64,000 bases of DNA from an uncultured Massilia sp. (GTDB lineage: Bacteria; Pseudomonadota; Gammaproteobacteria; Burkholderiales; Burkholderiaceae_D). The notes under the pieces were generated by a model. It made no database searches and was not told the DNA's origin. It saw only the letters and a list, made by a program, of their open reading frames with translations. The stretch's first letter is position 1. Each line of letters opens with the position of its first letter. Positions 17,440 through 26,498 of this stretch are shown here, piece by piece. A program made the translations under genes and the position numbers. The stretch is taken from NCBI GenBank assembly GCA_913778765.1, contig CAJYXO010000100.1, positions 1 to 64,000 on the forward strand, written 5' to 3'.

Positions 17440-18662
17440 GCGTTCTTCGAAGGGATGGTGACATCGGCGATCAGCCCCGGTTCGCCGTCGTGCAGGCGCA
17501 GGCCGGCGGCATTCCCGTAGGCCAGGCGGAGGCGGTGGCGCACGTTGTCGAGGCCCGTGCCGCCGCCATCGCCGCATGGATCCGATGCGGGCAAGCTGCG
17601 CATGCCGCCGCCGCCATCCTGCACGCGGATCCGCACCGCGCCGTCCAGCGCTTCCGCCGACACCCGCACTTCGCCGCCGCGCAGGGCCGGCTCGATGCCG
17701 TGCTTGATCGCGTTCTCGACGAGGGTCAGCAGGATCATGGTCGGCAGCGGCACGTCCTCGAGCGCGCGCGGCAGTTGCAAGCTGAAGCGCAGGCGCTCGC
17801 CCAGCCGCACCTGCATCACCTTCAAGTAGGATTCGACCAGGCCGAACTCCGCGGCCAGGCAGACCTGCTCGCTGCGCATGTCGCGCATGCTGGAACGCAG
17901 GAAGTCGATCAGGTTGCCGGTCAATTCGGCGGCGCGCGGTGCGCCGTGCTGGGCCAGCTGCTGCACGGCGCCCAGGGTGTTGAACAGGAAGTGCGGCTCG
18001 ATCTGGGCGCGCAGCAGGCGCAGCTGGGATTCGGACAGTTCGCGCGCCAGCCTGGCCTGCTCGGCTTCCTGCCGCAGTTGCGCGTTGCGGTTTTCGTAAT
18101 GGCGGTTGCGAAGGATGCTGATGACCAGCACCGGGGCCAGGATGGTAAGCGAGCCGATCAGAACGCCGTTCAGGAAGTGCGACACCCTGCTCACGGCATG
18201 CCCCAAGGACTGGCCTTCCAGCCACATCGACAGGCCGGTCGACGTCACGGCGGCGAACACGGCGAACCCCAGCACCGCCAGCAGCAACTTCAGTTTTCGC
18301 CGGGCGAAATGGCGATAGTTGAACCAGGCGCCGATGAGCGCGAAGGTCGCCGCGATGCCGCACAGGTTGGCGGCGAGGATGGCCGCGCCCAGGCTCCGGT
18401 GCGGAAAGAAGGCGTGCAGCGCGACACCGCACAAGGTGTACACGGCCAGCAGCGCGGCGGTCCAGGCCCAGCCGCGCCAGCCCTTCAGCGCCATCGAGAA
18501 ATCACGCATCTGCTGGCGCTCCAGCGCGGAACGCTGGACCAGCTTGCCGTAACAGAAGCGGCGATAGCCTTGCGTGACGGTGGACGCCAGTTCCGGCTTT
18601 TCGAGCACCGCGATCTGCTCGTCCTCCCATTTACCGTACCAATCCAAAATCTTGCGCCACAT
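17436..18662 (-). CDS. LytS/AlgZ-type sensor histidine kinase
   Basis: A 408-residue membrane kinase. About four transmembrane segments lie between residues 45 and 170, followed by a coiled stretch and the His_kinase (LytS) domain with QIEPHFLFNTLGAVQQLAQH, whose His is the phosphorylation site, and an HATPase domain with LVENAIKHGIEP (N box) and VQDGGGGM. It is the cognate partner of the LytTR regulator that overlaps its 3' end. No periplasmic sensor domain is evident, so the signal may be sensed within the membrane. Confidence 0.92.
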   Translation of the reverse strand: MWRKILDWYGKWEDEQIAVLEKPELASTVTQGYRRFCYGKLVQRSALERQQMRDFSMALKGWRGWAWTAALLAVYTLCGVALHAFFPHRSLGAAILAANLCGIAATFALIGAWFNYRHFARRKLKLLLAVLGFAVFAAVTSTGLSMWLEGQSLGHAVSRVSHFLNGVLIGSLTILAPVLVISILRNRHYENRNAQLRQEAEQARLARELSESQLRLLRAQIEPHFLFNTLGAVQQLAQHGAPRAAELTGNLIDFLRSSMRDMRSEQVCLAAEFGLVESYLKVMQVRLGERLRFSLQLPRALEDVPLPTMILLTLVENAIKHGIEPALRGGEVRVSAEALDGAVRIRVQDGGGGMRSLPASDPCGDGGGTGLDNVRHRLRLAYGNAAGLRLHDGEPGLIADVTIPSKNA

Positions 18663-18773
18663 GATGCCCTCCGTGATCGTTAATATATAGCAACGATTAC
18701 AGTCTAGGCACCCCTATCCGCCACGGACAGCGAAACGGGACGAAGCACGAATCCGCGTGGATGAACGACGGGA

Positions 18774-19493
18774 TCAGCGCTTGGTGAACACCAGGTCCCA
18801 CACGCCATGCCCCAGCTTCAGACCGCGGTTCTCGAACTTGGTCAGCGGACGGTAGGACGGCTTCTCGGCATAGCCCTCCGCCGTGTTCTGCAGAAGCGGC
18901 TCGGCGCCCAGCACTTCCAGCATCTGCACCGCGTAGTCTTCCCAGTCGGTGGCGCAGTGGAGGTAGCCGCCCGGCGCCAGTTTGTCGCACAGCAGCTTGA
19001 CGAAGGGCGGCTGGATCAGGCGGCGCTTGTTGTGGCGCGCCTTGTGCCACGGGTCCGGGAAGAAGATGTGGACGCCGGCCAGCGAAGCGTCGGCGATCAT
19101 GTTGTTCAGCACCTCGACCGCGTCGTGCTGGATCACGCGCAGGTTGCCGATGCCCTCTTCGCCGATCAGCTTGAGCAGGCTGCCCACGCCCGGCGTGTGC
19201 ACTTCGACGCCGATGAAATCCTTGTCCGGCATCGCCTTGGCGATGTGGGCGGTAGTGCCGCCCATGCCGAAGCCGATCTCCAGCACCAGCGGCGCGGTGC
19301 GGCCAAAGGGCGCGTGGAAGTCGAACAATTCCTTGCGGTAGTCGATCAGGAACCGCGGCCCGAATTCCTCGAGCGCGCGCGCCTGCCCGGTCGACAGCCG
19401 GCCGGCACGGGTGACGAAGCTGCGGATACGGTGATCAAGCGGGTCGTAGAGCATCGGACGGCCTTGGCTGTTGGTGGGCGTATCGGAAGACAT
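18774..19493 (-). CDS. trmB: tRNA (guanine-N7)-methyltransferase TrmB
   Basis: TrmB makes m7G46 in the variable loop of tRNAs. The 239-residue protein contains [20 protein letters not shown] (SAM binding), [15 protein letters not shown], and the signature [16 protein letters not shown] with the conserved Asp. The ATG at 19493 gives the normal length; the longer frame upstream has no ribosome-binding site. Single gene between the sensor kinase and the divergent PEP-CTERM gene. Confidence 0.96.
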   Translation of the reverse strand: MSSDTPTNSQGRPMLYDPLDHRIRSFVTRAGRLSTGQARALEEFGPRFLIDYRKELFDFHAPFGRTAPLVLEIGFGMGGTTAHIAKAMPDKDFIGVEVHTPGVGSLLKLIGEEGIGNLRVIQHDAVEVLNNMIADASLAGVHIFFPDPWHKARHNKRRLIQPPFVKLLCDKLAPGGYLHCATDWEDYAVQMLEVLGAEPLLQNTAEGYAEKPSYRPLTKFENRGLKLGHGVWDLVFTKR

Positions 19494-19662
19494 GATCGAT
19501 CTGGACAAAGGAAAAGGGTCGACATTATAGCAGCGCCTGTCGGCAGACTTTACAGCGCCGGACAAGGCGGCAGACTAAGCGTTTGTTTTTCCTGACATTT
19601 TCCATTGAGGCATGGAAATTGCTTATATGCAAACAACGTTTCTTTTTCACATAAGGATTTGA

Positions 19663-20301
19663 ATGAAGAACTTCACTGTACGCGCCCTGGCGCTGGCAGC
19701 CTGCCTGAGCGCCTTTGCCCTGCCGGCATCGGCCGATATCGTCTGGACCGACGTCCCTGTCACCGCGACGGGCGCGCTGGGCCAGACCTGGACCGGCATC
19801 TGGGACCAGGAACACAGCTGGAACCGCGCCGAATACGTCAGCGACGTGTCGGTGAGCGGCAACGCGCTGTCCTATGCCTACCTGGGCGCGGGCACCTGGA
19901 TGGGCACCCCGATCCAGACCTATGTCTTCACCACCACCGCCGCCAAGGCCGGCGCCCTGAGCCTGGGCATCGACCTGGTCTCCAACGCGTCGTGGGACAA
20001 CTCGGCCACCAGCATGTACATCTGGCAGGGCAGCACCGACAACAGGACCCTGCTGAGCGCCGGCACCGAGGGCGACATCGTGCACACGACGGTGTCGCTG
20101 GACCTGCTGGCCAACCAGGCCTGGGGCTTCCTGGCCGTCAGCGGCAGCATCGGCGACGACGTCAACTTCACCGGTCCGGTCTCGGGTTCGTTCACCATCA
20201 CCGATCCGGCCACGCCGTCGGACGTGCCGGAACCGGCCTCGCTGGCCCTGCTGGGCCTGGGCGCGCTGGGCATCGCCGCCGCACGCCGCAAGCGCGCCTG
20301 A
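19663..20301 (+). CDS. PEP-CTERM sorting domain protein
   Basis: A 212-residue secreted protein with an N-terminal signal peptide (MKNFTVRALALAACLSAFA, cleavage near ASA-D) and a C-terminal PEP-CTERM tail: VPEPASLALLGLGALGI then a basic AARRKRA cluster. Such tails are recognised and cleaved by exosortase in EPS-producing bacteria. The middle is rich in Thr, Ser, Gly and aromatic residues in beta-like pattern with no recognised domain. An AAGGA site precedes ATG 19663. No exosortase is in this window. Confidence 0.9.
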   Translation: MKNFTVRALALAACLSAFALPASADIVWTDVPVTATGALGQTWTGIWDQEHSWNRAEYVSDVSVSGNALSYAYLGAGTWMGTPIQTYVFTTTAAKAGALSLGIDLVSNASWDNSATSMYIWQGSTDNRTLLSAGTEGDIVHTTVSLDLLANQAWGFLAVSGSIGDDVNFTGPVSGSFTITDPATPSDVPEPASLALLGLGALGIAAARRKRA

Positions 20302-20367
20302 GGTCCGAACGGGACGGGGCCGCGCGCGGTTCTCCTTCATAATGGCGCATTGCCAACGGAGAGCCGC

Positions 20368-21486
20368 ATGCAGCCCACGTCCCACCCGATCGCGACGGAA
20401 GACAACGTCGCCACCTTCCAGCTGACCTCCTACCGCTTCGGCACGTCCGGCAGCGGCAAGAAGGTCTACATCCAGGCCTCGCTGCACGCCGACGAAGTGC
20501 CGGCCATGCTGGTCGCCCACGTCCTGCGGCGCGAGCTGGAACGGCTGGAGCTCGAAGGCCGCATCAAGGGCGAAATCATCCTGGTGCCGGCGGCGAATCC
20601 GATCGGGCTGTCGCAGGTGGTCCACGGCGCGCCGTTCGGCCGCTACGACCTGTCCACCGGCCTGAATTTCAACCGCTTCTACAAGCACGTCGCCGCCGAC
20701 CTGAAGGCATCGCTGAAGGACAAGCTGGGCCAGGACGCCCAAGCCAACGTGGCCCTCATCCGCGAGCATGCGCGCCGTTCCATCGCCGGCTGGAAAACCG
20801 AGAGTCCGGCCCAGGACCTCAAGAAGACCCTGCTGGCCATGGCGATCGACGCCGACATCATGCTCGACCTGCACTGCGATAACGAAGCCGTGCTGCACCT
20901 GTACACCGGCACCCCGCTGGCCGAACAGGTCAGGCCGCTGGCGGCGCTGATGGGCGCCCATGCGACCCTGCTGGCGCGCGAGTCGGGCGGCGAACCCTTC
21001 GACGAAGCCTGCAGCCGCCTGTGGTGGGAGCTGGCCGACCACTTCGGGCCCGAACTGCCGATCCCGATGGGCTGCATCGGCGTCACCGTCGAACTGCGCG
21101 GCGAGATGGACGTGCGCTACGACCTGGCCGAAAAGGATGCCCGCGGCCTGCTGCAATACCTGGCTTATCAGGGCGTGCTCGACATCGAACGCGATCCCTT
21201 GCCGGCCTTGATTGCCGAGCCGACGCCGCTGGAAGGCGTGGAGCCGCTGGCCGCGCCGCACGCGGGCGTGCTGGTGTTCCACAAGCGCCTGGGCGACCGC
21301 GTGCAGCAGGACGAGGCGGTGGCCGACATCGTCAATCCGGTCAGCGGCAAGGTGACGCAGGTGCGCGCGTCGCGGCCCGGGATCCTGTTCGCGAGCACGG
21401 CGCACCGGCACCTGCTGCGCGGGATGCACGTCTGTAAGATCGCCGGGGATGCGGCGTTCAGGACCGGGAGTCTGCTGGGCAGCTGA
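20368..21486 (+). CDS. Succinylglutamate desuccinylase/aspartoacylase-family metallohydrolase
   Basis: A 372-residue zinc carboxypeptidase-fold enzyme of the M14/AstE-ASPA group. The predicted zinc ligands are His40 and Glu43 (SLHADEVPA) and His169 (MLDLHCDNE), with Glu-containing IGVTVELRGEMDV as the likely catalytic strand. A biotinyl-like beta-domain forms the C-terminus (AGVLVFHKRLGDRV, VSGKVTQVRASRPG). The ATG at 20368 is preceded by CGGAGAG. It cleaves an N-acyl amino acid or similar amide; substrate unknown. Monocistronic, followed by a REP cluster. Confidence 0.85.
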   Translation: MQPTSHPIATEDNVATFQLTSYRFGTSGSGKKVYIQASLHADEVPAMLVAHVLRRELERLELEGRIKGEIILVPAANPIGLSQVVHGAPFGRYDLSTGLNFNRFYKHVAADLKASLKDKLGQDAQANVALIREHARRSIAGWKTESPAQDLKKTLLAMAIDADIMLDLHCDNEAVLHLYTGTPLAEQVRPLAALMGAHATLLARESGGEPFDEACSRLWWELADHFGPELPIPMGCIGVTVELRGEMDVRYDLAEKDARGLLQYLAYQGVLDIERDPLPALIAEPTPLEGVEPLAAPHAGVLVFHKRLGDRVQQDEAVADIVNPVSGKVTQVRASRPGILFASTAHRHLLRGMHVCKIAGDAAFRTGSLLGS

Positions 21487-21494
21487 CGTTCGCA

Positions 21495-21582
21495 CGTCAT
21501 TCCCGCGCAGGCGGGAATCCAAGCTCTGCATGCGCAGTCGATACGCGCGCAAACCTGGATCCCCGCCTCCGCGGGGATGACG
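21495..21582. repeat. REP-like palindrome pair, copies 2 and 3
   Basis: Copy 2 (21495-21523) reads CGTCATTCCCGCGCAGGCGG onward and copy 3 (21554-21582) lies in the opposite orientation with CCCCGCCTCCGCGGGGATGA, so together they form a large imperfect inverted repeat (BIME-like) after the metallohydrolase stop. It sits between convergent genes and could act as a transcription or mRNA-stability element. Confidence 0.75.
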
Positions 21583-21625
21583 TTCGAGGGCAGCGGGATG
21601 ACGTTCGAGGGCAGCGGGGATGACG
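21574..21625. repeat. Short tandem repeat grown from a REP end
   Basis: A 21-bp unit, GGGATGACGTTCGAGGGCAGC, occurs twice in a row (21574-21594 and 21595-21615) followed by a partial third. Its start is the terminal GGGATGACG of REP copy 3, so the tandem array seems to have arisen by slippage at the repeat end. Confidence 0.8.
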
Positions 21626-21626
21626 G

Positions 21627-24323
21627 CTAGGCCGCCAACTTCTCATCAAACAAAAACCGTCGCGCCAGCAGCGCGGCCATCGCCTCCGCCGCCATCGGCC
21701 GCGCCACCAGGTAGCCCTGCACCTCGTTGCAGCCCAGCGTGCGCAGGATCGCCAGCTGCGCCTCGTTTTCGACGCCCTCGGCCACCACTTCCATGCCGAG
21801 CGCATGCGCCATCGAGACGATCGCCTGGAAGAACACCGTGCCCTCCTTCGAGCGCCCGAGTTCGGCGGTGAAGGAACGGTCGACCTTCAGCACGTCCATC
21901 TTCATGCGCTGTAGCTGCGACAGCGACGAGTAGCCGGTGCCGAAATCGTCGACGTGCAGCTTGACGCCCAGCGCGCGGATCGCCGCCAGTTCGGCCAGGA
22001 TCTCGTCCTGGTCGCCCATCATCGCCGATTCCGTGATCTCGACTTCCAGCAGCCGCGCCGGCACCGCGTGGCGCGATAAAGCCTCGGCCAGTTCGCGCCG
22101 CACGCCGCCACGCAGGAACTGCTTGGGCGAGACGTTGATGGACACCGGCGCGGCCGCCAGTCCCTGGGCCGACCAGGCGGCCAGCTGGGCGCAGGCCTGG
22201 TCGATCACGATGGCGCCGATCGGCACGATCAGGCCGCTCGATTCGGCCAGCGGGATGAATTCGTCGGGGCGGATCATGCCCAGTTGCGGATGCTCCCAGC
22301 GCAGCAGCGCCTCCATGCTCAGCAGCTCGCCGCTGCGGGTGTCCACGCGCGGCTGGTAGTGCAGCACGAACTGGCGCTGGTCGATGGCTTCCAGCAGGCG
22401 CTGGCGCAGCTGGGCGCGGGTCTTCAGGGTCGACGATTGCGCCGGGTCGAAGAAGCGGTACTGGCCCTTGCCCTCGTTCTTCCCGGCGTACATGGCGATG
22501 TCGCTGTGGCGGATCAGCGTGGCCGCGTCGCTGCCGTCGCGCGGGTACACGCTGATGCCGACCGAGGCGCCGATCGCGTGCTGCTCCTGGTCGATCCGGA
22601 ACGGCTTGCTGAAGGCCTGGATGATGCGCTGCGCGACCATGCCGACCTGCTCGTCGGTCTCGAAAGGACTGAGCAGGACGATGAATTCGTCGCCGCCGAA
22701 GCGCGCCACGCGGTCGCCCGGCCGCAACTGCGACAGCAGGCGCGTGGCGGCGGCCTTCAGCAGGCGGTCGCCGACCGCGTGGCCGTGCGAATCGTTGACC
22801 TGCTTGAATTCGTCGAGGTCGATGAACAGCAGCGCCACGCCCTGGCCGTTCGCTTCCGCATGCGCCAGCGCGGCCGGCACGAAGTGCAGGAACCAGTGGC
22901 GGTTCGGCAGGCCGGTCAGGCTGTCCTCGTTGGCCAGGCGCGCCAGCTGCGACTCGTGCTCCTTGCGCTCGCTGATGTCCTGCAGGGTCACGGCCAGGCC
23001 GTCGCCGACCCGCACCAGGCGCCGGTGGCCCCAGCGGATGTTGAGCCGGTTATCGTCGGGCATGCGCCGGTCTTCCTGGTGAAAACCGGTCGCCATCGCC
23101 TGGCGGTAGTCGGCGACCAGCTCGCTGGAACCGAGCCCGCGGTCGACCTGCGACACCAGGCTGCCGACCAGGCTGTCGCGCGTCATGCCGTAGAAGAAGG
23201 CGCCGCGCTCGTTGCAGTCGACGATGCGGAAGTCGAGGATCCGGCCCTTGCGGTCGCGCAGCGGCGCAACCATGTAGAAGCCGTCGTTGCCGCTTTCGGT
23301 GGCGGTGCGGTAGGCGCGCGCGACGGCATCCTGTTCGCGCGCCCGGCTCGCCGCGCGCAGCGACAGCATGCTGGCCACGCCGGCCAGCAGGAGCAGCACC
23401 GCGCTCGCCATCGAGGTGTAGGTGCGGCTGTCCTGCCAGTAGGCTTCGGCGCCCGCCAGCGCCGCCTCGTGCGACAGCGCCACCAGCGCCACCACCGGAT
23501 AGGCGCTTGAACGGCGCCATCCCAGCACGCGCGCGCGGCCGTCGCCGAAGCCCGTCTGGCCATTCCCGGCCTCGACCAGCTGCACGCCGCGCGCCACCGG
23601 CCAGCGCTCGGCATTCGCCGGCAGCAGCGAGGTGCGCGCATCGGTCCGCACGGCGCCGCTGCCGTCCTGCTCGATGTGCAGCCGGCTCTCGCTGCCGACC
23701 AGCGCCAGCAGGCTGTGCGCACCCAGCGTGGGCGCGCTGACGAAGGAGGTGAAGTAGGCGGCATCGACCGCCATCAGCAGCACGCCGCCGAACTCGTCGT
23801 CGAGGGTGTCGAGGCGCCGTGTGAACAGCAGCGTGCCGCGCAGCCTGCCCAGTTCCGGCGGCGGCATGCCGATCCGCAGCGCGGACGAGTTGCTGTCGCG
23901 GTGCTGGATGAAGAAGCGGGCGGCGGACAGGTCGATGCCTTCACCGGCGGGGATGCCGCTCGAAGAAGCCAGCCGGCCGTCGCGCCCGATCACGCTCACC
24001 GCGATGAAGGCGCTGTCGGTGAACATGCCGTCGCGCCGCATGTCCTCGACCAGGGCCTTGTCATGCGAGTGCTCCCAGCTGTGCTTGAGCTGCATGGTGA
24101 TCTGGTCCATCTGCGCCAGCGAGCGGGTGACGTACTGCTCGTAGGCTTCGGCGTAGGCGTCGGCTTCCTTGAAGGCCTGGTCCTCGGCGCGCCGGTGCTC
24201 GGCGTTCGCGCGCAGCATGGCGGCGGTCCACAGCGCGGCGCAGGCCAGCAGCGCCAGCACGGGCCACAACAGGGCGAGGAATCGGTGGGTGCGTGGAGCG
24301 GCGTGGGCGCTGGACTTGCTCAT
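21627..24323 (-). CDS. Membrane GGDEF-EAL protein with periplasmic sensor and PAS domain
   Basis: An 898-residue c-di-GMP enzyme. A transmembrane helix at about 15-37 and another near 308-328 bracket a large periplasmic Cache-like sensor. A PAS domain (about 335-450) precedes a GGDEF domain with intact RFGGDEFIVLL (diguanylate cyclase) and an EAL domain with intact EALLRWEHP and LHVDDFGTGYSSL (phosphodiesterase). Both active sites look competent, so it may switch or one side may be regulatory. It follows the hybrid kinase gene by 41 bp on the same strand and may be cotranscribed with it. Confidence 0.93.
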   Translation of the reverse strand: MSKSSAHAAPRTHRFLALLWPVLALLACAALWTAAMLRANAEHRRAEDQAFKEADAYAEAYEQYVTRSLAQMDQITMQLKHSWEHSHDKALVEDMRRDGMFTDSAFIAVSVIGRDGRLASSSGIPAGEGIDLSAARFFIQHRDSNSSALRIGMPPPELGRLRGTLLFTRRLDTLDDEFGGVLLMAVDAAYFTSFVSAPTLGAHSLLALVGSESRLHIEQDGSGAVRTDARTSLLPANAERWPVARGVQLVEAGNGQTGFGDGRARVLGWRRSSAYPVVALVALSHEAALAGAEAYWQDSRTYTSMASAVLLLLAGVASMLSLRAASRAREQDAVARAYRTATESGNDGFYMVAPLRDRKGRILDFRIVDCNERGAFFYGMTRDSLVGSLVSQVDRGLGSSELVADYRQAMATGFHQEDRRMPDDNRLNIRWGHRRLVRVGDGLAVTLQDISERKEHESQLARLANEDSLTGLPNRHWFLHFVPAALAHAEANGQGVALLFIDLDEFKQVNDSHGHAVGDRLLKAAATRLLSQLRPGDRVARFGGDEFIVLLSPFETDEQVGMVAQRIIQAFSKPFRIDQEQHAIGASVGISVYPRDGSDAATLIRHSDIAMYAGKNEGKGQYRFFDPAQSSTLKTRAQLRQRLLEAIDQRQFVLHYQPRVDTRSGELLSMEALLRWEHPQLGMIRPDEFIPLAESSGLIVPIGAIVIDQACAQLAAWSAQGLAAAPVSINVSPKQFLRGGVRRELAEALSRHAVPARLLEVEITESAMMGDQDEILAELAAIRALGVKLHVDDFGTGYSSLSQLQRMKMDVLKVDRSFTAELGRSKEGTVFFQAIVSMAHALGMEVVAEGVENEAQLAILRTLGCNEVQGYLVARPMAAEAMAALLARRFLFDEKLAA

Positions 24324-24364
24324 GCCGCAAGTCTAGCCAGCCCATATGACGGGCGGATGACGGC

Positions 24365-26428
24365 TCAGCGCCCGCGTGCGCGCGCCGCTTCGGCCAGCAC
24401 CTCGTTGACCTGGCCCATGTCGGCCGGCTTGACGAGGTAGTGGTCGAAGCCGGCCTGCTCGGCTTCCTTGCGGTCCTGGCTCTGGCCGTAGCCGGTCAGG
24501 GCCACCAGGGTCGCCTGCGCGCTTTCCGGCTGCTTGCGCAGGGCCCGGGCCAGCTCGTAGCCGTCCATGTCGGGCAGGCCGATGTCGAGCAGCAGCACGT
24601 CCGGCCGCTCGCGCCGCGCACCTTCGAGCGCGCCTTTCGCATCGTATTCGACGCAGACGGCATGGCCCTGCACTTCGAGCAGCGCGGCCAGCATCTGGGC
24701 GGCGTCGACATTGTCGTCGACCACCATCACGCGCAGCGCGCCCGGCACCTGCACGCCGCCGGCGCCATCGTCGTCCGCCGCCGCATCGAGCGAAGCCAGG
24801 CGCGGCAGGCAGATGCAGAATTCGCTGCCCCTGCCCAGGCCGGGGCTGTCGGCGCGCACGGTGCCGCCATGCAGGACGACCAGGCTTTTCACCAGGGCCA
24901 GCCCGATCCCGAGGCCGCCCTGGGAGCGGTCCGGGGTGCGCTCGGCCTGGGTGAACAGGTCGAAGATGTAGGGCAGGATGTCGGGCGCGATGCCGACCCC
25001 GTTGTCGCGCACGGCCACGTGCACCCGCTGCTCGTCGACCGTCACCGAAAGCAGGATGCTGCCGCCCGGCGCGGTGTACTTGGCGGCGTTGTTGAGGATG
25101 TTCGAGATCACCTGCACGAGGCGCGTGCGGTCGCCGATCACGTGGGCGCTGCGGCCCGACAGCTGCAGCGTCAGCGAATGGCGGCGCGCATCGACCAGCG
25201 GACGCACCTGCTCCACCGCGGCGGACACGATCACGTTCAGGTCCAGCTCTTCCTTCTCCAGCGTGACCAGGCCGCGGGTGACGCGCGAGACGTCCAGCAG
25301 GTCGTTCACGAGGTCGGTCATGTGCGAAGCCTGGCGCACGATGATCTCGCTGGCGTTGGCGATGCTCTTGTTGTCCAGCGTGCCGACCTTCAGCAGCTGG
25401 GCCGCGGTCATGATCGGCGCCAGCGGATTGCGCAGCTCGTGGGCCAGCATGGCCAGGAACTGGTCCTTCTGGCGGTTGGCCGCGCGCAGCTCGTCCTCGA
25501 CCTGCTTGCGCTGGGTGACGTCGCTGCCCTCGACGAAGATGCCGGAAACGGCGCCGTTGACGTCGCGGATCGGCTGGTAGACGAAGTCGACGAAGCGTTC
25601 GACCAGCGGGCCGTCCGGTTCGATCTGCACGCGCAGCGGCAGGGCATGGCCGACGAAGGGTTCGCCGCTGTGGTAGACGCGGTCGAGCAGTTCGAAGAAG
25701 CCCTGTCCTGTCACCTCGGGCAAGGCGTCGCGCGCCGGCTTGCCGACGATCTGGCGGTGGCCGACCAGCTGCAGGTAGGACTGGTTGGTGAGTTCGAACA
25801 CGTGCTCCGGCCCGCGCAGCACGGCCATGATGCCGGGCGCCTGCTCGAACAGGGCGCGGAAGCGCTCGTTTTCTTCGTTGCGGTATTTTTCGGCCAGCAC
25901 CTGTTCGGTCACCTCGACGCAGGCGCAATGCATGCCCTGGACCACGCCATGCTCGTCCGGCACCGGCGAGTACGAGAAGGTGAACCAGGTCGGTTCGTCG
26001 TAGCCGTGGCGGTTCATCACCAGCAGCAGGCGGTCGACGTAGGTGGCCTCGCCGTTCAGTGCGCGGTCGATGAGGGGTTTGATGTCGTCCCAGATCTCGG
26101 ACCAGATGTCGTGGAAGCGCCGGCCCAGCGCGCGCGGATGCTTGTCGCCGAGGATGTCGCGGTAGGCGTCGTTGTACAGGAAGCCGAGTTCCTCGCCCCA
26201 GGCAACGAACATCGGGAAGCCCGAATTGAGCATCAGGCCGACCACGGTGCGCAGCGCCTGTGGCCAGGTACGCGGGTGGCCGAGCGGCGATTCGCTCCAG
26301 TCCTGGGTGCGCATCATCGCGCCAACCTCGCCGCCGCCGCTCAGGAACATGAGCGAGCCGGCGAGGCTGTCGGCGTCGTGCGATGCGGGGTCGAGCCGTG
26401 AAGCGGGCCGTGGAGCGTGTTGTTGCAT
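24365..26428 (-). CDS. Hybrid histidine kinase (PAS-PAS-HisKA-HATPase-REC)
   Basis: A soluble 687-residue kinase with no transmembrane helix. Order: first PAS (about 45-165), second PAS (about 190-315), HisKA with LAMLAHELRNPLAPIM (His phosphorylation site), HATPase_c with NILNNAAKYTAPGG and GGLGIGLALVKSLV, and a C-terminal receiver with phosphoacceptor in LLLDIGLPDMDG and conserved Lys in YLVKPADM. The ATG at 26428 is the first ATG of the frame; ribosome-binding signal is weak. The attached receiver suggests a phosphorelay, and the GGDEF-EAL gene just downstream is a possible output. Confidence 0.92.
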   Translation of the reverse strand: MQQHAPRPASRLDPASHDADSLAGSLMFLSGGGEVGAMMRTQDWSESPLGHPRTWPQALRTVVGLMLNSGFPMFVAWGEELGFLYNDAYRDILGDKHPRALGRRFHDIWSEIWDDIKPLIDRALNGEATYVDRLLLVMNRHGYDEPTWFTFSYSPVPDEHGVVQGMHCACVEVTEQVLAEKYRNEENERFRALFEQAPGIMAVLRGPEHVFELTNQSYLQLVGHRQIVGKPARDALPEVTGQGFFELLDRVYHSGEPFVGHALPLRVQIEPDGPLVERFVDFVYQPIRDVNGAVSGIFVEGSDVTQRKQVEDELRAANRQKDQFLAMLAHELRNPLAPIMTAAQLLKVGTLDNKSIANASEIIVRQASHMTDLVNDLLDVSRVTRGLVTLEKEELDLNVIVSAAVEQVRPLVDARRHSLTLQLSGRSAHVIGDRTRLVQVISNILNNAAKYTAPGGSILLSVTVDEQRVHVAVRDNGVGIAPDILPYIFDLFTQAERTPDRSQGGLGIGLALVKSLVVLHGGTVRADSPGLGRGSEFCICLPRLASLDAAADDDGAGGVQVPGALRVMVVDDNVDAAQMLAALLEVQGHAVCVEYDAKGALEGARRERPDVLLLDIGLPDMDGYELARALRKQPESAQATLVALTGYGQSQDRKEAEQAGFDHYLVKPADMGQVNEVLAEAARARGR

Positions 26429-26498
26429 GGTCAAAACTGATGGGAAGGAGTCCCAAGTTTGCCATATCTTCAAGCGGCAGGCCGCACGGCGCGCTTCC

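Noticed and set aside
21495-21625. CRISPR array
   Set aside because: The repeated units are REP palindromes and a two-and-a-half-copy tandem array with no spacers and no cas genes nearby.
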